A stretch of DNA of 5,122 bases, from positions 1 through 5,122 of the forward strand of contig CAMLKO010000106.1 in assembly GCA_946480495.1 (NCBI GenBank). Direction: 5' to 3'. The stretch's first letter is position 1. The number at the start of each line of letters is the position of its first letter. Both the position numbers and the translations under genes were made by a program. Below the pieces are notes generated by a model. The model was not told the origin of the DNA. It made no database searches and saw only the letters and a program-made list of their open reading frames with translations. This stretch comes from an uncultured Caulobacteraceae bacterium. GTDB lineage: Bacteria; Pseudomonadota; Alphaproteobacteria; Caulobacterales; Caulobacteraceae. Positions 1-3,896 of this stretch are shown one piece after another.

Positions 1-126
1 AACGCCTACGGCTATGGCGTGGGCAAGCGCGGCGCCGACGCCTTCTGTCGCCGGATGGGCAACCGCGAGGCCGTCTACTACGACAGCGCCGGCAACACGC
101 TGCAGGACGTTCTCTGCCGCCGATAA
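1..126 (+). CDS. C-terminal end of a small, probably exported cysteine-containing protein (partial)
   Basis: Frame 1 is open from the left edge for 41 codons and ends with TAA at 124-126; the start lies outside the window. The visible tail is rich in Gly, Tyr, Arg and Asn and has two cysteines, at visible residues 16 (context GADAFCRRMG) and 39 (context LQDVLCRR), near the C-terminus. Two cysteines about 23 residues apart in a short polar tail suggest a disulfide-bonded periplasmic or secreted domain, but the signal peptide region is not visible, so export is inference. Codon third positions are strongly G/C, as in the neighbouring genes, which supports real coding. I do not recognise the family beyond a vague resemblance to small uncharacterised Caulobacterales proteins. 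The stop is followed within 10 bases by two tandem hairpins that may shape its mRNA 3' end. Confidence 0.65.
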   Translation, partial: NAYGYGVGKRGADAFCRRMGNREAVYYDSAGNTLQDVLCRR

Positions 127-134
127 CCGGCGTT

Positions 135-154
135 CCATGAACAAAAGTTCATGG
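135..154 (+). repeat. Perfect 8-bp inverted repeat with AAAA loop
   Basis: CCATGAAC at 135-142 is followed by AAAA and its exact reverse complement GTTCATGG at 147-154. It starts 9 bases after the stop codon of the upstream partial gene. No T-run follows, so it is not a canonical Rho-independent terminator. It may be an mRNA 3'-end hairpin or a protein-binding palindrome. The core GAAC-N4-GTTC resembles the Gram-positive LexA box rather than the GTTC-N7-GTTC direct repeat known for alphaproteobacterial LexA, so an SOS role is not claimed. Confidence 0.75.
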
Positions 155-172
155 GCGCCGCCATTGCGGCGC
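155..172 (+). repeat. Perfect 7-bp GC-rich inverted repeat with CATT loop, abutting the previous one
   Basis: GCGCCGC at 155-161 pairs exactly with GCGGCGC at 166-172 around a CATT loop. It begins on the base after the preceding hairpin ends, so the two stems could stack end to end in RNA. There is no U-tract. Possible roles are an mRNA-stabilising 3' end, a factor-dependent termination region, or a structured leader for the 66-residue gene. The right arm overlaps one candidate -35 element of that gene. Confidence 0.65.
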
Positions 173-202
173 AGCTGACGCAAGGCGCATAAGAGCGGCA
201 TC
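164..202 (+). promoter_or_regulatory. Weak candidate promoter for the 66-residue gene
   Basis: Two readings are possible and neither is strong. TTGCGG at 164-169 and CATAAG at 188-193, 18 bases apart, give a loose sigma-70 pair (3/6 and 4/6). Alternatively CTGACGC at 175-181, then 13 bases, then GCGGCATC at 195-202, follows the spacing of the Caulobacter housekeeping consensus TTGACGS-N10-14-GCTANAWC but lacks the TA of the -10 element. Either would give a very short leader ahead of the strong ribosome binding site at 209-215. Confidence 0.25.
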
Positions 203-220
203 GGATCCGGGGAGGTTTCG

Positions 221-421
221 ATGTCGCTCATCGCCGATCTGGTGGTCACGTCCGCCGCAGCCGCCTACGCGCACTTCGGCATGACCCTCGACATCGCCCA
301 GCATCATCAGCCGCAGGTGGAACGCACGGTCGCCCGCGTGCCCGCCGCCCGCAAGCCCGAGCCGCTCGTCGCGCGCCCGGCCGATTGCCCCGACAAGACC
401 CCGGCGCTCAACCGCACCTGA
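221..421 (+). CDS. Small protein of unknown function, 66 residues
   Basis: ATG at 221 is preceded by a strong Shine-Dalgarno sequence GGGGAGG at 209-215, five bases from the start, and the frame ends at TGA 419-421. Nearly all codons end in G or C, as expected for a translated gene here. The first 25 residues are mildly hydrophobic and alanine-rich (LIADLVVTSAAAAYAHFG), then there is a histidine-glutamine patch (AQHHQPQ, residues 26-32) and a Pro/Arg/Ala-rich tail with one cysteine. The hydrophobic stretch is broken by Asp, Tyr and His, so a full membrane helix or a cleaved signal peptide is not convincing. I do not recognise a family. The gene sits 72 bases upstream of the TipN-like gene, but the promoter candidate between them suggests they need not be one operon. 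That this is a real gene is likely; its function is unknown. Confidence 0.7.
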   Translation: MSLIADLVVTSAAAAYAHFGMTLDIAQHHQPQVERTVARVPAARKPEPLVARPADCPDKTPALNRT

Positions 422-429
422 CGCTCTTC

Positions 430-454
430 AAGCGGCTTTGCCGCCCCCGCTTTT
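430..454 (+). terminator. Possible weak intrinsic terminator after the 66-residue gene
   Basis: Two alternative hairpins lie 9-11 bases after the TGA at 419-421. GCGGC (432-436) pairs with GCCGC (440-444) across a TTT loop; alternatively AAGCGG (430-435) pairs with CCGCTT (447-452). A short T-run, TTTT, sits at 451-454. The run is short and lies several bases beyond the tight hairpin, so termination would be inefficient at best. The same bases overlap the -35 element proposed for the downstream gene. Confidence 0.3.
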
Positions 455-465
455 ACCGCTAGCTT
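438..465 (+). promoter_or_regulatory. Candidate housekeeping promoter of the TipN-like gene
   Basis: TTGCCGC at 438-444, a 13-base spacer, and GCTAGCTT at 458-465 match the Caulobacter sigma-73 consensus TTGACGS-N10-14-GCTANAWC at 6 of 7 and 6 of 8 positions, with the invariant GCTA intact. Transcription would start near 470-473, leaving a leader of only about 20-25 bases before the ATG at 494. The consensus is known from the literature; the assignment here is inference. Confidence 0.4.
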
Positions 466-468
466 CGT

Positions 469-482
469 CGGCCCTAAGGCCG
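469..482 (+). repeat. Short leader hairpin next to the TipN-like gene start
   Basis: CGGCC (469-473) pairs exactly with GGCCG (478-482) around the loop CTAA. It ends where the only Shine-Dalgarno-like run, GGGGA (482-486), begins, and it would be at the very 5' end of the mRNA if the promoter at 438-465 is used. It could modulate ribosome access or protect the 5' end; five-pair GC stems are also common by chance in DNA this GC-rich. Confidence 0.35.
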
Positions 483-493
483 GGGACTGCCAG

Positions 494-2563
494 ATGAAGT
501 TCAAGAAGCGTGCGCCGCGCGCCTTCTCCACGCCCGAGGCTGCCAACATCGACTTCGGCCAGTCGGCGGCTGAGCCGCCCGCGCCCGTGTTCGGCCGCCA
601 GCCCAAGCCCGTGAAAGACCCGGCGGGCTGGCCGGTCTATCTGGTTGCGCTGGTGGTGACCGTGCTGTGGGCCGGCGCGCCGATCGCCTACGCGGTGGGC
701 TATCGCAACGGCGTCGAGCCGCTGCAGTACGATCCGTTCGCGCTGGCGGTGTTCGTCGCCTTGGCGGTCGGGCCGATGGCGCTGGTGTGGCTGTGCGCCT
801 ACGCCCTGATCCAGGGCATGCGGCTGTCGGCGGAAGTGCGCCGCAGCCGGGAAATCGCCAACCAGATGCTGGCGCCCGCCGCGCTCGCCGCTTCGGAAGC
901 GGGCGGGGTGGTGGAAGCCGTCCGCCGCCAGATCGACGACGCCGAGGCCGCCGCCGGCCGCACGCGCGAGACCATGACCTCGCTCCGCGAGACGCTGGAG
1001 CAGGAGACCGGCCGCCTCAACGACGCCGCGTCCGGCTCGCGCCAGACCGCCGCCGACCTCGCCGAGACGCTGGCCGCCCAGCGGCGCGAGCTGGAGTCGC
1101 TTTCCGCTTCGCTGCAGGAGCAGGCGAGCGTCGTCTCCGAGGCCATCGGCCGGGCGGGGGGCGTCAACGTGGCCGCCGGCGAGGTGATCTCCGCCGCGCG
1201 CGGGGCGGGCGAGGACCTGGTCCGCCACACCGCGCGCCTGGAGACGGCCGCCTCGGGCGTGACCGAACAGATGCGCGGCGTCGAGCAGGCGCTGACCGAG
1301 CAGCGGACTTCGCTGACCGCGCTGGCGGACAACCTGCACGCTGAGCAGGAGGCGCTGAAGCTGGAGGCGGACGCCCGCATCGCGCGCCTCGACGAGCTTG
1401 TCGCTCATTCGAAGAGCGCCACCGCCGAGGTCAGCGAAACCGCCCAGCAGGGGTCGGAAGCCATCCAGCACCTCACGGCCGCCGCCGCCGAGCGCTTTGC
1501 CGAGCTGACCGCCGCGGCGACGAAGGAACGCGACGCGCTGGCCGAGGCCCTGCGCGCCTCCATCGACCAGATCACCGCCGCCGCCGAGCAGGCCCGCCGC
1601 GCCGCCGAGGAGCAGGTGGAGGCCGCGCGCACCCGCGTCGACCAGCTGAACGAGGCCGCCTTCGATGCGGGGCAGAAGGCCAACGCCCTGTTCGAGGGGC
1701 GGCTGACCGAGGCGCGCGGGCTGATCGAGCAGTCGGCCGCGATGATCGACGACGCCGGCGAGAAGGCCCGCCAGCGGCTGGAGGGCTGGGTCGCCGCCGC
1801 CCGCGCCGCGGTGGCCGACATCGACCAGAGCCTGGGCGACATGACCGCCTCGGCGCAGAAGACCTCCGAGGAAACCAAGGCGCTCGACGCCGCCTTCCAG
1901 GAGCGGGTGCGGGCCAACTACGAACTGCTGAGCGAGGCGGTGCGCCTGATGGGCGTCGTCGCCGGACCCATGCCTGCGCCGCCGCAGCCGTCCGCGCCGG
2001 AGCCCGCCGCCGCGCCCGCACCGCCGCCCGAGACGAAGGTGTCGCTGAAGGCGCAGCTGCGGCCGCGGCTTCGCCTGACGCCGGCCGCGGCGGCGGAAGA
2101 GGAGGCCCAGGCCGCGCCGGAAGCCGCCGGAGAGGGGCCGGCCGATGCGGCGGGGCTGGGATGGAAGGGCCTGCTGCAGTCGCTCGACCGCGACGGCTCC
2201 GATCCGGAGCATCTCGCCGAGCGGATCCACGCCGAGCTGGACGCCATGGGCATCGACCCGGCCGCCCTGCTGCCCAAGCCGAAGGTCGAGGAGATCGCCG
2301 CGGCCGTGCAGACGGGCGACGAGGAGGGCGCGCGCGAGGTGGTGCGGGCCCTGGCGCCGGCCGCGGTGCTGCGGCTCGCGCGGCGCCTGTTCGCCGACGC
2401 GGCGCTGCGCGGCCAGGCGGAGCGCTTCCGCAAGCGGTTCGACGCCTCGCTGAAGGACGCCGCCGAGCGCGACGCCCAGGGCTTCATGGTCGGCTCGCTG
2501 CTCGATTCCGGCGAGGGCAGAGCGTGGCTGTTGCTAGACTCTGCTTTCGCAGATCGGCATTAG
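494..2563 (+). CDS. tipN: TipN-like polar coiled-coil membrane protein, 689 residues
   Basis: ATG at 494 follows a modest GGGGA at 482-486; the frame ends at TAG 2561-2563. Architecture: a basic, proline-containing cytoplasmic N-terminus (1-44); two hydrophobic segments near 46-69 and 82-107 joined by a loop of about 12 residues; a long Ala/Glu/Arg/Gln-rich coiled coil (about 112-488); a Pro/Ala linker (491-513); and a charged, mainly helical C-terminal domain (about 555-689). This is the layout of TipN, the Caulobacter protein that marks the new pole and directs flagellum placement and chromosome-partition polarity. The stretch around 384-430, with FEGRLTEARGLIEQSA, fits what I remember of that family. 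The C. crescentus protein is, as I recall, near 880-890 residues, so this one is shorter, presumably in the coiled coil. No internal stop or frameshift was noticed. Alternative: another two-pass membrane coiled-coil protein. Architecture is clear; the gene name is a family-level inference. Confidence 0.6.
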   Translation: MKFKKRAPRAFSTPEAANIDFGQSAAEPPAPVFGRQPKPVKDPAGWPVYLVALVVTVLWAGAPIAYAVGYRNGVEPLQYDPFALAVFVALAVGPMALVWLCAYALIQGMRLSAEVRRSREIANQMLAPAALAASEAGGVVEAVRRQIDDAEAAAGRTRETMTSLRETLEQETGRLNDAASGSRQTAADLAETLAAQRRELESLSASLQEQASVVSEAIGRAGGVNVAAGEVISAARGAGEDLVRHTARLETAASGVTEQMRGVEQALTEQRTSLTALADNLHAEQEALKLEADARIARLDELVAHSKSATAEVSETAQQGSEAIQHLTAAAAERFAELTAAATKERDALAEALRASIDQITAAAEQARRAAEEQVEAARTRVDQLNEAAFDAGQKANALFEGRLTEARGLIEQSAAMIDDAGEKARQRLEGWVAAARAAVADIDQSLGDMTASAQKTSEETKALDAAFQERVRANYELLSEAVRLMGVVAGPMPAPPQPSAPEPAAAPAPPPETKVSLKAQLRPRLRLTPAAAAEEEAQAAPEAAGEGPADAAGLGWKGLLQSLDRDGSDPEHLAERIHAELDAMGIDPAALLPKPKVEEIAAAVQTGDEEGAREVVRALAPAAVLRLARRLFADAALRGQAERFRKRFDASLKDAAERDAQGFMVGSLLDSGEGRAWLLLDSAFADRH

Positions 2564-2691
2564 GCCTTCTTTCCATTCGTTTTTTTTGAAACTGCACCGG
2601 ACTCTGGCGGGTTACCGGCATATGAAACCCGTGCTGAGTCCCCATGAACGATATCTCGTCGTCCGCTCGAAGGACGGCTGGTCGGTGAATC
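2504..2691. promoter_or_regulatory. Cluster of five GANTC (CcrM-type) sites around the start of the DUF2188-like gene
   Basis: GANTC occurs at 2504 (GATTC), 2537 (GACTC), 2600 (GACTC), 2636 (GAGTC) and 2687 (GAATC), five sites in 188 bases. In the rest of the window only three were found by eye: 1094, 3170 and 4998. In Caulobacter and relatives CcrM methylates GANTC and GcrA activates promoters carrying methylated sites, tying transcription to replication-fork passage. The site at 2600 lies 22 bases upstream of the ATG at 2622, in promoter range. The clustering is directly seen; a regulatory role is inference. Confidence 0.45.
2580..2587 (+). other. Run of eight T between the TipN-like gene and the DUF2188-like gene
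   Basis: Eight consecutive T at 2580-2587 stand out in this very GC-rich window. The nearest clear hairpin, TCTGC-TTTC-GCAGA at 2540-2553, lies inside the end of the TipN-like coding region and 26 bases before the run, too far for a canonical intrinsic terminator. The run may be a flexible AT-rich element upstream of a promoter, or a non-canonical termination signal. Confidence 0.4.
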
Positions 2692-2834
2692 TGGGCGCCG
2701 ATCCGCTGCAGGTCTATTCCAACCGCGAAGACGCTCGCCAGGCCGCCATCCGGCAGGTGGAGAACGCCACGGCGAACGGCCGCAGCGCCGACTGGATGGA
2801 CGTCAACGAGGACCACGGCGGCGACGTCGCCTAG
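2622..2834 (+). CDS. Small DUF2188-like protein, 70 residues
   Basis: ATG at 2622 has a weak Shine-Dalgarno-like GGCGGG at 2606-2611; the frame ends at TAG 2832-2834. An in-frame TTG at 2586 would add 12 residues but is preceded by a T-run with no ribosome binding site, so ATG is preferred. The sequence has a beta-beta-alpha pattern: RYLVVRSKDGWSVNL (residues 10-24) as two strands around a DGW turn, then YSNREDARQAAIRQVENA (32-49) as a helix, then a short acidic tail. This resembles small DUF2188-type proteins, with a strand, a GW-V strand and an EA--A helix; their function is unknown. The protein is soluble and cytoplasmic by composition. The start region carries a dense GANTC cluster, suggesting cell-cycle control. 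The kinase gene begins 53 bases downstream, so they may share a transcript. The gene is convincing; the family is moderately sure. Confidence 0.6.
   Translation: MKPVLSPHERYLVVRSKDGWSVNLGADPLQVYSNREDARQAAIRQVENATANGRSADWMDVNEDHGGDVA
2820..2831. repeat. Perfect 12-bp palindrome at the end of the DUF2188-like gene
   Basis: GGCGACGTCGCC reads the same on both strands and ends just before the TAG stop. It lies within the Gly-Asp-Val-Ala codons. It could be an operator-like site ahead of the kinase gene, but a self-complementary run of this kind also arises easily from GC-rich codons, so function is doubtful. Confidence 0.3.
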
Positions 2835-2841
2835 GCCCTTT

Positions 2842-2888
2842 CCCCCGGCCCCGCTTGCGATAAGGTGAGCAACCTACGGGGGCGGGGG
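2842..2888 (+). promoter_or_regulatory. GC-rich stem that could occlude the kinase ribosome binding site
   Basis: CCCCCGGCCCCG at 2842-2853 can pair with CGGGGGCGGGGG at 2877-2888 at 11 of 12 positions, with a single G-G mismatch (2848/2882). The right arm contains all the G-rich Shine-Dalgarno candidates and the first base of the GTG start. A small inner hairpin, AGGT (2863-2866) with ACCT (2872-2875), lies in the 23-base loop. If transcription enters from upstream, the ribosome binding site would be buried; a promoter within the loop would avoid this. Pairing is seen in the sequence, regulation is inference. Confidence 0.4.
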
Positions 2889-3892
2889 TGAGTATGCAGC
2901 GCCTGAGCGAAATCGACCTGCCGGCGCTTGCGCCCAAAGTTCCCCCGCTGATCATCGACATCGCGACCGCGCTGTTCTGCTTCGGCTTGATGGCGGCCAT
3001 CCGCATCGTGCTGCAGATGTTTGCGCCGGGCGTGGGACCCTTTGCGCTGCTCTATCCCTTCGCCGTGCTGGCGACGCTGCTGTCGAGCTGGCGGGCCGGC
3101 GCCCTGACCTTCTATCTCGGCCTGATCGGAGCCTGGTACCTCGTGCTCCCGGGGGAAGGTTTCCAGCTGGAGTCACGCGCCGACGGGGCCCGGATCCTGA
3201 TCAACGCCCTTTCAGGGGCGCTGACGCTCTTGATCGCCCACGCGTTCCGCGCTTCGGCCAGGCGGGCGGGGTCCGAACGGGCGGCCAAGCTCGAGGAGCG
3301 CGAGCTGATGCTGCGCGAGCTGAACCACCGGGTGAACAACAACTTCGCCATGGTGGCGAGCCTGCTGCAGCTGCAGGCAAGCCGCACGCAGGACCCTGGC
3401 GCGAAGAACGCGCTGGCGGGCGCGCTCAACCGGGTGATGAGCATCTCCCAGGCGCACAGGAACCTCTACGCCCCCGGCCACGACATGAGCCGGGTCGACA
3501 TGTCGGTCTATCTGGAGGACCTGTGCCGCAACCTGGCCGAGGCGCTGTTCCTGGGCGAGATCGTGCGGCTGGAGTGCGACGCCTTTCCCGCCTCGATGGA
3601 GCGCGACCGGGCCGTGGCCATCGGGCTGGCGGTGAACGAGCTCGTCACCAACGCCGCCAAGCACGCCTTCACCGAGACGACGGGCGGGCGGATCGAGGTC
3701 AGCTTCCAGCCGGCCGGGGCGGGCTGGCGGCTGATGGTGCGCGACGACGGCAAGGGGCTGCCGCCTGATTTCCACGACAAGCGCAACGGCCTTGGCCGCG
3801 GGCTCGTTGAAGCCTTTGCGCGGCAGGCCGGCGGGGCGATGTCCATCGTCGAAGGGCCGGGCGCCATCTTCGTACTGGACCTGAAGCCCTGA
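2888..3892 (+). CDS. Four-pass membrane sensor histidine kinase, HisKA_2 class
   Basis: GTG at 2888 or ATG at 2894 can start it, both behind G-rich ribosome binding sequence; the frame ends at TGA 3890-3892. Residues are counted from the GTG. Four hydrophobic helices near 22-44, 49-68, 70-87 and 101-120 form a compact sensor resembling the DUF4118 membrane region. A HisKA_2 H-box follows, LRELNHRVNNNFAMVASLL, with phosphoacceptor His147. The ATPase domain has an N box (NELVTNAAKH, Asn255), a G1 box (DDGKGLP, 286-292) and a G2 region (GLGRGL, 301-306). All catalytic motifs look intact, so it should autophosphorylate. There is no PAS or receiver domain and no neighbouring response regulator, so the partner is elsewhere; kinases of this class in alphaproteobacteria often feed the PhyR general stress response, which is only a possibility here. 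Its stop is four bases before ppc, suggesting one operon. The signal sensed is unknown. Confidence 0.88.
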   Translation: MSMQRLSEIDLPALAPKVPPLIIDIATALFCFGLMAAIRIVLQMFAPGVGPFALLYPFAVLATLLSSWRAGALTFYLGLIGAWYLVLPGEGFQLESRADGARILINALSGALTLLIAHAFRASARRAGSERAAKLEERELMLRELNHRVNNNFAMVASLLQLQASRTQDPGAKNALAGALNRVMSISQAHRNLYAPGHDMSRVDMSVYLEDLCRNLAEALFLGEIVRLECDAFPASMERDRAVAIGLAVNELVTNAAKHAFTETTGGRIEVSFQPAGAGWRLMVRDDGKGLPPDFHDKRNGLGRGLVEAFARQAGGAMSIVEGPGAIFVLDLKP

Positions 3893-3896
3893 CGGC

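Noticed and set aside
1480..1620. Runs of GCC codons in the coiled-coil region
   Set aside because: They encode alanines expected in a coiled coil and are too short and irregular to be a true microsatellite or phase-variation tract.
428..2230. 600-codon open frame on the minus strand opposite the TipN-like gene
   Set aside because: GC-rich codons on the + strand leave the opposite strand almost free of stops. The translation is Arg/Gly/Leu-rich low complexity with no recognisable domain, while the + strand frame has clear membrane and coiled-coil structure.
2540..2553. Hairpin TCTGC-TTTC-GCAGA as terminator of the TipN-like gene
   Set aside because: It is inside the coding sequence and 26 bases before the T-run, so the stem/U-tract spacing of an intrinsic terminator is not met.
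2537..2606. GACTCTG repeated at 2537-2543 and 2600-2606
   Set aside because: Only seven bases, no extension on either side; most of the match is the shared GANTC site.
2586..2621. TTG at 2586 as start of the DUF2188-like gene
   Set aside because: It is preceded by a T-run with no Shine-Dalgarno sequence, and the extra 12 residues add nothing to the domain; ATG at 2622 is better.
2484..2816. 110-codon minus-strand open frame over the DUF2188-like gene
   Set aside because: No ribosome binding site or recognisable fold; the + strand frame has a plausible start and beta-beta-alpha pattern.
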